Origin: Flavilitoribacter nigricans DSM 23189 = NBRC 102662
GTDB lineage: Bacteria > Bacteroidota > Bacteroidia > Chitinophagales > Saprospiraceae
Reading direction: 5' to 3'
DNA length: 64,000 nucleotides
NCBI RefSeq assembly: GCF_002646595.1
Contig: NZ_PDUD01000028.1
Location: forward strand, 158,177 to 222,176
Positions 28,253-36,800 of this stretch are shown one piece after another (position 1 is the first letter of the stretch; each line of letters begins with the position of its first letter). A program made the position numbers and the translations under genes. A model generated the notes under the pieces. The model was not told the origin of the DNA. It worked only from the letters and a program-made list of their open reading frames with translations, and searched no databases.

Positions 28253-29287
28253 ATGAAAAAGAACACGCCACATTTATTTTTTCTTTTGTTGGTGTTAGTG
28301 ATTACCGCTGCGTTTTTCGGGCTCATTAAAGACTTCCTACTGGCTGTATTCTGGGCGATCGTACTTTCCATTCTTTTCCATTCCACCTACCGATATATCG
28401 GTATCAAGCTCAAGGGTCGTAAAAACGCCGCTGCCGGACTCACCCTGCTGAGTATACTCCTGCTGGTGATCATTCCCCTGACCTTTCTGGCCATTACCCT
28501 GGTGAACGAAAGCCTGGCGGTCTACGAACAGATCCAGGATGGTGATATTAATATCCAGGAACGGATCGATCGCTTTCAGGAACAGATCCCGGAACTGGAA
28601 AGCTATCTGGAGAATTTTGGGGTTGAAACGGCAAAGATCCGGGAATCAATCGGAGAAGCCATTGCCAGCGCTACCCAAAATCTGGCCGGAAAGGCGATCG
28701 GTATCACCCAGAATATATTCGGCTTTATCGTCCAGTTTTTTCTGATGCTCTATATCCTTTTCTTTTTTCTGCGGGACGGTCGTCGACTGATCCATCAGCT
28801 CGTATGGGTATTACCGCTGGGCGACGAGAACGAAAGAAAATTGCTGGCGCGCTTTGCCAGTGTAGCAAGGGCTACGGTCAAAGGCAGTCTGATCGTAGCG
28901 CTGGTACAGGGCACCATCGGCGGTCTGCTTTTCTGGGCCGTCGGCATACCCGCTGCGGTACTCTGGGGCTTCCTGATGACCATTCTCTCCCTGCTCCCCA
29001 TCGGTAGCGGTCTGGTTTGGGGACCGGCCGCCATCATTCTTTTTACGCAAGGAGAGATCGGTAAAGCGATCGCCATTCTCATTGTAGGTGCACTGGTGAT
29101 CGGACTGGTAGACAACCTCCTGCGTCCGCGCCTGGTGGGCAACGATACCAAAATGCCGGATTACCTGATCCTGCTGTCCACACTTGGGGGACTTGCCTGG
29201 TTCGGTCTGTCGGGTTTTGTGCTCGGCCCCATCATTGCCGCCTTTTTCGTTACCTGCTGGGCGATGCTTGGGGAGGAATTCCGGTAG
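28253..29287 (+). CDS. AI-2E family transporter-like permease
   Basis: Membrane protein of the AI-2E/TqsA/YdiK superfamily; substrates differ between members (AI-2, ions), so none is assigned. 344 residues, eight or so helices with the family's typical cytoplasmic or periplasmic coiled stretch (YEQIQDGDINIQERIDRFQEQIPELESYLENFGVE) between the third and fourth helices and the conserved C-terminal block PAAVLWGFLMTILSLLPIGSGLVWGPAAIILF and GLVDNLLRPRLVGNDTKMPDYLILLSTLGGLAWFGLSGFVLGPIIAAFF. Single-gene unit, convergent with the membrane-anchored regulator at 29362. Confidence 0.88.
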   Translation: MKKNTPHLFFLLLVLVITAAFFGLIKDFLLAVFWAIVLSILFHSTYRYIGIKLKGRKNAAAGLTLLSILLLVIIPLTFLAITLVNESLAVYEQIQDGDINIQERIDRFQEQIPELESYLENFGVETAKIRESIGEAIASATQNLAGKAIGITQNIFGFIVQFFLMLYILFFFLRDGRRLIHQLVWVLPLGDENERKLLARFASVARATVKGSLIVALVQGTIGGLLFWAVGIPAAVLWGFLMTILSLLPIGSGLVWGPAAIILFTQGEIGKAIAILIVGALVIGLVDNLLRPRLVGNDTKMPDYLILLSTLGGLAWFGLSGFVLGPIIAAFFVTCWAMLGEEFR

Positions 29288-29361
29288 ACCACTGCGAACT
29301 GTCTTTACTCCGCAGCAGCATGATCCGGTCCGGATAGATCAATTGCGGATATTCATCCGGA

Positions 29362-29913
29362 TCAGCTCACTGCGTACCAGAAAACGATCTGGTACACTAT
29401 TCCCAGGACGGCGATCAGTATGGCCGAAAAGGCCACAAAAGCCAGGAAAAAACGCCAGTCCGTCAATCGTTCGATAAAGCCGGTAAAGATCCCCACCTGC
29501 TGGATGATCACCGGCGTGGCGGGGGTTAATCTTTCCGCCGGCGCACCGCTCAGGTAATCCGCCTTGGTAATGCCCGGTAACAAACGATAGCCTTTTTTCG
29601 GAATGGTCTCGATCACTTTAGGATTGCGGGCATCGTCCCGGAAGAGCTTCCTCAATTTGGAAATAGATTGCAACAGGGCCTCTTCTCCCCCGCCGTAATT
29701 ATCCCAGATCTCCGCAACCAACTGCTCTTTTTTGACCACCCGGCCGCCGGCCCGAGCCAATCGAAGGAGCACTTCCATCAAGCGCGGTTCCACCTTCAAA
29801 ACCGGATCCAGTACCGTCCCGTTTAGAAATCCGATCTCATTAGCGGCCGGATTGACGTAGTAACGATGATCGAGCAAAAAGGGAGCGGCGTTTAGGGTAG
29901 CAGAAATTTCCAT
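29362..29913 (-). CDS. Membrane-anchored winged-helix regulator (PhoB/OmpR-type DNA-binding domain)
   Basis: 183 residues. Trans_reg_C-type winged helix at about residues 40-112: LEPRLMEVLLRLARAGGRVVKKEQLVAEIWDN, then ALLQSISKLRKLFRDD and KVIETIPKKGYRLL, all characteristic. No receiver domain. One transmembrane helix near the C-terminus (about residues 153-180, FFLAFVAFSAILIAVLGIVYQIVFWYAV) with almost nothing beyond it. This is a CadC/ToxR-like plan with DNA binding in the cytoplasm but no periplasmic sensor, so the signal may come from a partner or the membrane itself. A TAAATTTG -7 element is on the minus strand at 29972-29979. Confidence 0.85.
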   Translation of the reverse strand: MEISATLNAAPFLLDHRYYVNPAANEIGFLNGTVLDPVLKVEPRLMEVLLRLARAGGRVVKKEQLVAEIWDNYGGGEEALLQSISKLRKLFRDDARNPKVIETIPKKGYRLLPGITKADYLSGAPAERLTPATPVIIQQVGIFTGFIERLTDWRFFLAFVAFSAILIAVLGIVYQIVFWYAVS

Positions 29914-30087
29914 AATGCTGAATTGAATACCTGAAGAAAACCTTTTTCAGTATAAATCAAGGTCGATTTTCCAAATTTACAGGCGATGATCTAATAGTTT
30001 TATCGGGTACCGTTGGTGGGTATGTCCGGCCGTTTGCCGGGCTAAACACTCACCCTTTTCAACTTCACCCATTTAAATAAGACTGTA

Positions 30088-31602
30088 ATGCAGATCATCC
30101 GATGCACCTCGCTCCTTATTTTTTATTTTTTTGTTGGCTCTTTGACCAATTGTATCAGTCAGCAGCCTGAAATTGTCATTCCCGATCGGCAGGAGCTGAC
30201 CGACCAGCGACTTACTTCCGTCCGGGATACCATTTTGAGCTGGGTGGACCAGGGAAAGATACCCTCCATGTCCGTCGGTGTGCTCTACCAGGAGAAAGCT
30301 ATCTGGCTGGAGGGACTGGGCCGGGCCGATATTCAACAAAACATTCCGGCAACGCCTCAGACCATCTACCCACTGGGCTCCATGTCCAAATCCATCAGTG
30401 CTACCGGAGTAATGACGTTGGTAGAACAGAACCGGATCGAACTGGATAGCCGGGTGAATGAGTTGCTCGCGCCGGGCCGGCTAAGCGCCTACCGCTGGGA
30501 TGCCGATCAGGTCAAAGTGTGGCATATCCTGAATTGTGCCGCAGGCATTCCCCACGGCTGGACTTCTTTCAACGATCCGGCGGATTATCCCCATACCGAC
30601 GGAGAAAAAGATGAGTTACTTCGTCATTACGGGATCATCACCCTGCCTCCGGGCCAATTTTTCAACTATTCTAACTATACCTTCGGCGTTGCGGATCTGA
30701 TCATGGAGCGGGTCTCCGGACTGTCCCTGCAAGACTACCTGCAGCGGGAGCTGTTTACGCCTCTCGGTATGCAGCACAGCTATACAACTTATTTCCCCCA
30801 GCTGGAAGTGCCCTATGCGATGACCTACCATCGCGATCTCACAGAGGCTGGTCGGCTGAATAGTGTGCCCTACGGCGGCCTGGGTTATTATTCTTCCGCC
30901 GAAGACCTTCTGCACTACGCTCAGTTCCATTTAAAAGAATGGCCGACGGAACAGTCGCCGCTCAGTCCGGCCAACATCGAGCAAATGCACCATTTTCCCC
31001 GCAGCGTTACCCGCCGGTTTGGTCTCGGCTGGCACGACATGGGCCACGCGCTGGTCAGCAACGGTAGCGTCACGGGTGCCAATACCAATCTGACGCTCGT
31101 TCCGGAATCCGATCTCGCCATTGTCTGCCTGACCAATGTCACCAGCTTCAACGGTTACGCCGATCAGATTGCTCAGCGCATAATGGATGCGCTATTGCCG
31201 GACCTGGAAAAACAGGTGACCTACGAAAAATACGTGGCGGAATACGAAAACCCCTATGTCTACAATGAGCAACTGGCCGGCAACTGGCGGGGCACCATCC
31301 GGGCCTACGGTGAGGACCTGACCATCCGCTTAAGCTTTCCGAAAAGTGGAAAAGTTTTCGTGCAAATAGAGGACGGTGCCCCCCAGCAGATCGAAGAAGT
31401 GATCTACAACCGGCACCAGCTGTTGAACTTCCAGTTTACCGGCAAGATCCCATTGCCGCAATACGACGGGAGCACCCCAAATAATAATGAACTGATCCTT
31501 TATCCGTGGGAAGGTAAGCTTGTAGGACATATTGCTGCCGCCTTTTCCAGCGAAGCGGGAGGCTTCCGCTACGGCGTATACGTTGAGCTGGACAAAGAGT
31601 AA
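30088..31602 (+). CDS. Beta-lactamase-related serine hydrolase, lipoprotein
   Basis: 504 residues of the class C beta-lactamase/DD-peptidase-like (AmpC/EstB) fold. Lipoprotein signal with LTNC (Cys about residue 22). Catalytic SxxK is SMSK in YPLGSMSKSISATGVMTLV; the Tyr motif is YSNY in FNYSNYTFGVADLIMERVSG; the third motif is probably HALVSNGSVTGA. A C-terminal 100-residue beta domain follows (GNWRGTIRAYGEDLTIRLSF...). Acts outside the cytoplasm; substrate could be peptides, esters or peptidoglycan fragments, and this family name does not imply antibiotic resistance. Single gene between two convergent/divergent neighbours. Confidence 0.88.
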   Translation: MQIIRCTSLLIFYFFVGSLTNCISQQPEIVIPDRQELTDQRLTSVRDTILSWVDQGKIPSMSVGVLYQEKAIWLEGLGRADIQQNIPATPQTIYPLGSMSKSISATGVMTLVEQNRIELDSRVNELLAPGRLSAYRWDADQVKVWHILNCAAGIPHGWTSFNDPADYPHTDGEKDELLRHYGIITLPPGQFFNYSNYTFGVADLIMERVSGLSLQDYLQRELFTPLGMQHSYTTYFPQLEVPYAMTYHRDLTEAGRLNSVPYGGLGYYSSAEDLLHYAQFHLKEWPTEQSPLSPANIEQMHHFPRSVTRRFGLGWHDMGHALVSNGSVTGANTNLTLVPESDLAIVCLTNVTSFNGYADQIAQRIMDALLPDLEKQVTYEKYVAEYENPYVYNEQLAGNWRGTIRAYGEDLTIRLSFPKSGKVFVQIEDGAPQQIEEVIYNRHQLLNFQFTGKIPLPQYDGSTPNNNELILYPWEGKLVGHIAAAFSSEAGGFRYGVYVELDKE

Positions 31603-31621
31603 AAGTGAATTGGCCAGTTGC

Positions 31622-31671
31622 AAATTAAAATGGGGCTGGATCGTCATTTGATTTTAACGATCCAACCCCAT
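31622..31671 (-). terminator. Terminator of the DUF2911 gene (minus strand)
   Basis: ATGGGG-C-TGGATCGT (31630-31644) pairs with ACGATCCA-A-CCCCAT (31657-31671), one internal mismatch. On the minus strand it is followed by TTTTAATTT (31630 down to 31622), the T-rich tail expected for termination of the gene at 31733-32833. Confidence 0.7.
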
Positions 31672-31732
31672 TCCACTCAGAGCTATTGCCCAAGGACTAT
31701 TGTTCCACGGAACGACGCTCCGGTTTTCGATA

Positions 31733-32833
31733 TTACTTCAAAGTGATTGGCAGGCGGGCCATGGTGTTTTCCCAACCTACTACCAGATCGACCTGATTAG
31801 CACCTTTTTCCACCAGCAGAATGGACAGCGCCTCTACCGTTTTAGGTGTTTTTTCCGTTTTGGCTTTAACCGTTACCACGTTCGTGCTTGGATCGTGGTT
31901 CGGATTTCCCCAGGAAGGAAGATTCTTGTGGATAATGAACTCCCATTCATCTTTTTCCACATTGGCAAAAAGACCGTATTTCCCGGCTTTCACTTCTTTA
32001 CCGCCGATCATTACATCCTGGAAGAAGGTAACTTCCGTGGTTTCGTTGGCACCTACGCGCCAGGTTTCTCCGTACTTCAACAGTTCACCGAATACCTTGC
32101 GGTCTTTCATCTGCGGGCGGCTGTACACCACGCGGATCTTAGGCGCAGATTTGTCGAAATCTGCTTCGGACTGTAAGTTGCGCAGCCTGGAACTCGCCGG
32201 ATAAGCCACCAGATCCATCGGGCTGGCATCCGCACCGGCCAGGCTTACCGGGTTCAGGTTGATGGGCAGTACCGCACGGGTCTGATCCCATTCGAATACC
32301 ATATTGACTTCGCCGTCATCCACTTTTTGGAAACCGATCGTGAATGCCTCTCTAACTTTAGGTACTGAGGTAGTAGGGACTACCGCCGCCGTAATATCCT
32401 GGCTGACATCGCGGTTGCTGGTACCGGCAATGAAGCGCTCCGTTGACAGCTTCACTACCCAAAATTCCGGATATATTTCCGCAAACATGGTGTAAGTCCC
32501 CGTCGGAACGGTCACGCCACCAATACCAACCGGCTGGTAGAAAGTGACTTCCGTGGCTTCATTAGCGCCCAGACGCCAGTCCTGACCGAAGGGTACCAAT
32601 TCCCCGAAAATAGCACGTCCCTTTTTATTGGGGCGGCAGTACAGGACTTTGATCTTCAGATCACGGTTGGGGTCATCTTCGCTTAGATAATTGCGAAAAG
32701 CGGCACTGGATGGATAGTGCGCTGCGTCCATCGGACTGGCATCCAGACCGGGAAATTCTATTCCCTGGGCCATAACGTCCACATTACTTACGAACAGCAG
32801 GGCTACAAATAGAAGAGTATACTTCCAATACAT
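31733..32833 (-). CDS. Secreted protein with two tandem DUF2911 domains
   Basis: 366 residues. Signal peptide MYWKYTLLFVALLFVSNVDVMAQ. Two copies of DUF2911: the first from DASPMDAAHYPSSAAFRNYL and the second from DASPMDLVAYPASSRLRNLQ, each with the matching blocks IKVLYCRPNKKGRAIFGELVPFGQDWRLGANEATEVTF / IRVVYSRPQMKDRKVFGELLKYGETWRVGANETTEVTF and a closing MVFEWDQTRAVLPI / LVVGWENTMARLPI. Most family members have one copy. Function unknown; the protein is expected in the periplasm or outside. Encoded alone. Confidence 0.88.
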   Translation of the reverse strand: MYWKYTLLFVALLFVSNVDVMAQGIEFPGLDASPMDAAHYPSSAAFRNYLSEDDPNRDLKIKVLYCRPNKKGRAIFGELVPFGQDWRLGANEATEVTFYQPVGIGGVTVPTGTYTMFAEIYPEFWVVKLSTERFIAGTSNRDVSQDITAAVVPTTSVPKVREAFTIGFQKVDDGEVNMVFEWDQTRAVLPINLNPVSLAGADASPMDLVAYPASSRLRNLQSEADFDKSAPKIRVVYSRPQMKDRKVFGELLKYGETWRVGANETTEVTFFQDVMIGGKEVKAGKYGLFANVEKDEWEFIIHKNLPSWGNPNHDPSTNVVTVKAKTEKTPKTVEALSILLVEKGANQVDLVVGWENTMARLPITLK

Positions 32834-32995
32834 GGGTATTAATTTTTGTTAAAAATGCGAGCTAAAGTAATACTATTTTTAAGCTTAGGCAGGCTATTGG
32901 CGGTAGAATCGTTAACAGGCACTACTTATTTGTTTTTAAGTTGGCGACAGGACAAATTTGATCGTATTTACAGCCAGAAGTGAGATCCGAACCGG

Positions 32996-33469
32996 TCAAT
33001 TCACATCGGGATCGTTGCCTCCAAAGCCCCGTAATACCGCTTCCGCTCCTTGGGTATCATTTACACTGAGCACAATGATCCGCTTATCCGTTTTCCGGAT
33101 CTCCAAACCCGATTTGCTGTTGATGATAAAACCTTTCTTGGTACGAGAATACCGAATGCCTATTCCTCCGAAATCCATCAATGCATTCACATTGATCAAT
33201 TCCCATTCGCTGATCTTTTCCCAGGGTATAAACTGCTCGGAGAAATGAAAGGGGACGTATTTGAAAAAGACTCCCTGCCGGTTGATCCGCACCGTCATTT
33301 TCAGGCTACCCATCAGTAAAACCACAAATACCAGACTACCGATCACAATAGTCAGGCCCGGTGAATTCTTGTAAAAAATAGCAATGAAAAAAGCAGCGAT
33401 AAGCGGTACTCCCAGGATCAGCGAGAGCATTCGGTTCATGAACAGTTGGGTCTCTTTCCATTCTCCCAT
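32996..33469 (-). CDS. Small membrane protein with PH-like domain
   Basis: About 157 residues. Two adjacent transmembrane helices near the N-terminus (LSLILGVPLIAAFFIAIFY and GLTIVIGSLVFVVLLMGSL) followed by a beta-rich domain (KMTVRINRQGVFFKYVPFHFSEQFIPWEKISEWELI...IGIRYSRTKKGFIINSKSGLEIRKTDKRIIVLSVND), the usual layout of bacterial PH-like membrane proteins. Start is ATG 33467-33469; a GTG two codons upstream is also possible. Function unknown. Lies just downstream of the sugar symporter gene on the same strand (gap about 100 bases). Confidence 0.75.
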   Translation of the reverse strand: MGEWKETQLFMNRMLSLILGVPLIAAFFIAIFYKNSPGLTIVIGSLVFVVLLMGSLKMTVRINRQGVFFKYVPFHFSEQFIPWEKISEWELINVNALMDFGGIGIRYSRTKKGFIINSKSGLEIRKTDKRIIVLSVNDTQGAEAVLRGFGGNDPDVN

Positions 33470-33572
33470 TATCACAGAGTTTTTAAATAAGGACGCTTCG
33501 GGTAGACCAGCTCCCGAAGCGTCCTCATGTTTATACCATTAAGATATAAATTTAATGCTGTTCTGCCAGGTC

Positions 33573-35192
33573 CTAGCTGAAGTAGATCATGATAAACACC
33601 ACAATGGATACTACAAACAAGGAGGCGACAATATCTATCCAGGTATAGCTGGAACGGTTGCTCTCTTTTTGTTCTTCGGACAGTGTACCGAAAGTCAAAC
33701 CGGCCAGGTTGGCTTTGATCGGCTTTGCGGTCAGCAGAGAAACCACTACGGCCGCAGCGACACAATACAGGAAGAAGAATGAAGAGAACTTCAGGAAGTT
33801 CATATCTGCGATCGTGAACAGGAACGAATCCGGATTCAGCGACCCCTTGAATACTTCCAGGATCAATCGTACTGCAGCGATGGCCAGGCCCGAGAAAAGG
33901 GTCACCAGCGCACCATTGGAATTGATCCGGCTGGAGAAAATACCCAGCAGGAATACCGCCGTGATCGGCGGCGCGATATAGGACTGAACGTTCTGGAGAT
34001 AATTGTACAGCGAACCACCCGCCAGTTGCTCGATGATGGGCACCCAGAGAATACCTAATAGTACCACCACCGTTGTCGCGATCCGGCCCACTTGCACCAT
34101 TTGCTTCTCCGTGGTTTCCGGACGGATCTTTTTATAGATATCCACCGTAAACAGGGTCGAACAACTATTGAATACCGAAGCCAGCGACGACATCAGGGCT
34201 GCCATCAAACCGGCCGCTACCAATCCGCGGAGTCCCGCCGGTAAGATCTGCATCATCAGGGCCGGGAAGGCCTGATCGGGCGTATCCCAGGCTAGTTCAC
34301 CCCGTTGTTTCAGCACTAAGGCGATCACCCCGGGAATGAGGAATAAGAATACCGGCATCAATTTCAGGAAGGCGCCGAAAATAGTACCCCTCCGGCCTTC
34401 TTTGATATTTTTGGCCGTCAGCACCCGTTGTACGATCACCTGGTCTGTACACCAGTACCAGATCCCCACGATCGTGGAGGACAGTACCAGCCAGTGCCAG
34501 GGAAACTCCGGATCGTTCGAGGAACGCCACATATCCATATACTGCGGGCCAACCTCTTCCACGATCGAGCCCCATCCGCCCGCGGCGTTCAGGCCCAGAA
34601 AGGTCAGCGTAGCCGCCCCGATCACCAGGATCATTGCCTGTAAGGTCTCCGTATACACTACGGCCCGCATACCGCCGAGCACGGTGTAGATCCCGGTCAG
34701 GATCACGGTCGCCAGAGCTCCCTGCATGAAGGAAATGTCCAGTAAGGTAGAGATCACGATCCCGCCCGCATAAAGCGTCACGGAAACCTTGGTGAGTACA
34801 TAAGCCGCCAGACTAAAGAGGGATAAGAACCATCTCGCCCTCGGATTGAAGCGCTTCTCCAGGAATTCCGGCATGGTGAATACCCCGCTTCGCACGTAAA
34901 ACGGCAGGAAAAGCCATCCCAGCAGGACCACCACCCAGGCGTGCAGCTCGTAGATCAGCAGGGGAAATTTATCTCCTGCTCCCGACCCCGCCAGTCCGAC
35001 CACGTGTTCCGATCCGATATTGGAGGCAAAAATGGAAGCACCGACGACGAACCAGCCCATATTCCGGCCCGCCAGAAAGTAATCTTCGGAGTTTTCCTGC
35101 TTCTGTAAGATCACCCAGGCTGCTATTCCTAATAACAGCAAAAAATAGCCGGCAATGACTATCCAATCTAAAGTTGCTAAACTATTACTCAT
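33573..35192 (-). CDS. Sodium/solute symporter (SSS/SGLT type), probable xylose transporter
   Basis: 539 residues, about 13-14 transmembrane helices of the LeuT-like sodium:solute symporter family. Landmarks: YFLAGRNMGWFVVGASIFASNIGSEHVVGLAGSGAG near the start, GGMRAVVYTETLQAMILVIGA, and the family signature region GLVAAGLMAALMSSLASVFNSCSTLFTVDIYKK. ATG 35190-35192 (MSNSLATLDWIVIAGY) is preferred to an upstream ATG at 35234. It follows xylA in the same direction with a 145-base gap that holds a hairpin, so D-xylose (or a related sugar) is the likely substrate; this is inference from position. Confidence 0.88.
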   Translation of the reverse strand: MSNSLATLDWIVIAGYFLLLLGIAAWVILQKQENSEDYFLAGRNMGWFVVGASIFASNIGSEHVVGLAGSGAGDKFPLLIYELHAWVVVLLGWLFLPFYVRSGVFTMPEFLEKRFNPRARWFLSLFSLAAYVLTKVSVTLYAGGIVISTLLDISFMQGALATVILTGIYTVLGGMRAVVYTETLQAMILVIGAATLTFLGLNAAGGWGSIVEEVGPQYMDMWRSSNDPEFPWHWLVLSSTIVGIWYWCTDQVIVQRVLTAKNIKEGRRGTIFGAFLKLMPVFLFLIPGVIALVLKQRGELAWDTPDQAFPALMMQILPAGLRGLVAAGLMAALMSSLASVFNSCSTLFTVDIYKKIRPETTEKQMVQVGRIATTVVVLLGILWVPIIEQLAGGSLYNYLQNVQSYIAPPITAVFLLGIFSSRINSNGALVTLFSGLAIAAVRLILEVFKGSLNPDSFLFTIADMNFLKFSSFFFLYCVAAAVVVSLLTAKPIKANLAGLTFGTLSEEQKESNRSSYTWIDIVASLFVVSIVVFIMIYFS

Positions 35193-35260
35193 TGAATCTT
35201 GCTTAAAAGGGTTCCCGGACAACAAGAGTGGCATTCAGTCCAAAATGACCTGGATATTGA

Positions 35261-35309
35261 AGGTAGAGACGTCGCAGCCGGATAAACCATAAGCTCAACG
35301 TCTCAACCT
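35261..35309. repeat. Imperfect inverted repeat between xylA and the symporter gene
   Basis: AGGTAGAGACGT (35261-35272) and ACGTCTCAACCT (35298-35309) pair over 12 bp with one mismatch around a 25-base loop. The arm sequence GTAGAGACGT resembles a palindromic dispersed repeat I have seen in Bacteroidota and cyanobacterial genomes; here it would form a hairpin in the xylA-symporter transcript and could lower expression of the downstream gene. Confidence 0.5.
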
Positions 35310-35336
35310 CTCTGGTCTTTTCTAACTGGTACCGGT

Positions 35337-36668
35337 TTATACGAATTGGTTAATAATGTTTTCGTACAATTCCTGTTGCCCACTGATTTGTTTAGGCTCT
35401 CCGTTCGCAGTCGCAATATTGGCAAGATCGGTCAAAGATAATTTTCCCTGTTCAAAATCCTGCCCTTTTCCGGAATCAAAAGAAGCGTAGCGCTCCGTCC
35501 GCATTTTTTTATAAGCTGATTTATCGAGGATGGCATCCGCCGCCAGCAAAGCCCGCGCGAAAGCATCCATACCACCGATGTGGGCGTAGAAAATATCGGC
35601 CAGATCCGTAGAATTCCTCCGGGTTTTGGCATCGAAGTTCACGCCACCGCCCTGGAAACCGTCGCCTTCCAGGATCACGAGCATGGCTTCCGTCAGTTCC
35701 AGCACATTGTTGGGGAACTGGTCCGTATCCCATCCGTTCTGGTAGTCTCCCCGGTTGGCGTCCATACTGCCCAGTGCTCCGGCGTTGACCGCAACCTGCA
35801 ACTCGTGTTGGAAAGTATGTTGGGCCAGCGTGGCGTGGTTGACTTCCAGGTTTAATTTGAAGTCGTCCATCAGGTCGTATTCCCGCAGAAAACCGAGTAC
35901 GGTAGCCGCGTCGAAATCGTACTGATGCTTGGTGGGTTCCATCGGCTTCGGTTCGATGAAGAAGGTCCCTTTGAAACCCTGGCCACGGGCGTAATCCTTA
36001 GCCATGTGCAGGAAGCGGGCCAGGTGATCTAGCTCGCGCTTCATATCCGTATTCAGCAGGGACATATAACCTTCCCGGCCGCCCCAGAAAACGTAATTCT
36101 CTCCGTTGAGGGCAATGGTCGCATCCAGCGCATTTTTCACCTGAGCACCGGCGTAGGCTACCACGTCGAAATCCGGGTTGGTAGAAGCTCCGTTCATGAA
36201 ACGGGGATTGCTGAAGAGGTTAGCAGTACCCCATAACAGTTTCACGCCGCTGGCGGCCATCTTCTCCTTGCCGTAAGCAGTGATCGCTTCCAGTCTCCGG
36301 GCGGATTCCGCCAGACTACCTCCTTCTTCCACCAGATCAAAATCGTGAAAACAGTAGTAGGGAGCTCCGATCTTGGTTATGAATTCAAAAGCGGCGTCCA
36401 TTTTATCTTTGGCGCGCTGCACCGCCTCGTCGGCAGCATCCCAGGGAAATACCTTGGTGCCCGGACCAAAAGGGTCGCCACCGGTTCCGCAGAAGGTGTG
36501 CCAGTAAGCAATGGCAAAGCGAAAATGCTCCTTCATCGTCTTGCCGGCCACTACTTTATTTTCATCGTAATATTTAAAAGCTAGAGGATTGTCGGATTCA
36601 CGTCCTTCGAATTCAATTTTACCTATACCTGGAAAATATTCTTTGTTACCAAGATGTACATTGCTCAT
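35337..36668 (-). CDS. xylA: Xylose isomerase
   Basis: Converts D-xylose to D-xylulose. 443 residues from ATG 36666-36668 ([36 protein letters not shown]); a second ATG immediately upstream (36671) is equally possible, while the frame from 36716 is unlikely. Active-site segments: [13 protein letters not shown] (catalytic His), [24 protein letters not shown] (metal Glu and Lys), [19 protein letters not shown] (metal ligands) and [20 protein letters not shown]. Group II length and sequence type. Transcribed after xylB (gap 132 bases) and before the symporter, all minus strand. Confidence 0.97.
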   Translation of the reverse strand: MSNVHLGNKEYFPGIGKIEFEGRESDNPLAFKYYDENKVVAGKTMKEHFRFAIAYWHTFCGTGGDPFGPGTKVFPWDAADEAVQRAKDKMDAAFEFITKIGAPYYCFHDFDLVEEGGSLAESARRLEAITAYGKEKMAASGVKLLWGTANLFSNPRFMNGASTNPDFDVVAYAGAQVKNALDATIALNGENYVFWGGREGYMSLLNTDMKRELDHLARFLHMAKDYARGQGFKGTFFIEPKPMEPTKHQYDFDAATVLGFLREYDLMDDFKLNLEVNHATLAQHTFQHELQVAVNAGALGSMDANRGDYQNGWDTDQFPNNVLELTEAMLVILEGDGFQGGGVNFDAKTRRNSTDLADIFYAHIGGMDAFARALLAADAILDKSAYKKMRTERYASFDSGKGQDFEQGKLSLTDLANIATANGEPKQISGQQELYENIINQFV

Positions 36669-36683
36669 CATATAAAAATTTAA

Positions 36684-36699
36684 GTTGTCAGTCGATTGT
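36684..36699 (+). repeat. 16-base motif shared with the mqnC upstream region (copy 2)
   Basis: GTTGTCAGTCGATTGT lies 16 bases before xylA; it differs by one base from the copy at 14431-14446, with the same orientation relative to the downstream gene. Confidence 0.5.
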
Positions 36700-36800
36700 T
36701 GGTAAGTCCGGAACATGCAGGTATTGTAAACTTCCGAAGTTCGGCCGTTTTGAACCCGCGCTATTCGTCCGGATCTTTTGCTTTATCGTGTTTTGGTATT

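Noticed and set aside
30088..31602. Antibiotic-resistance beta-lactamase
   Set aside because: The fold and SxxK motif are shared by many esterases and peptidases; nothing in the sequence or context indicates lactam hydrolysis.
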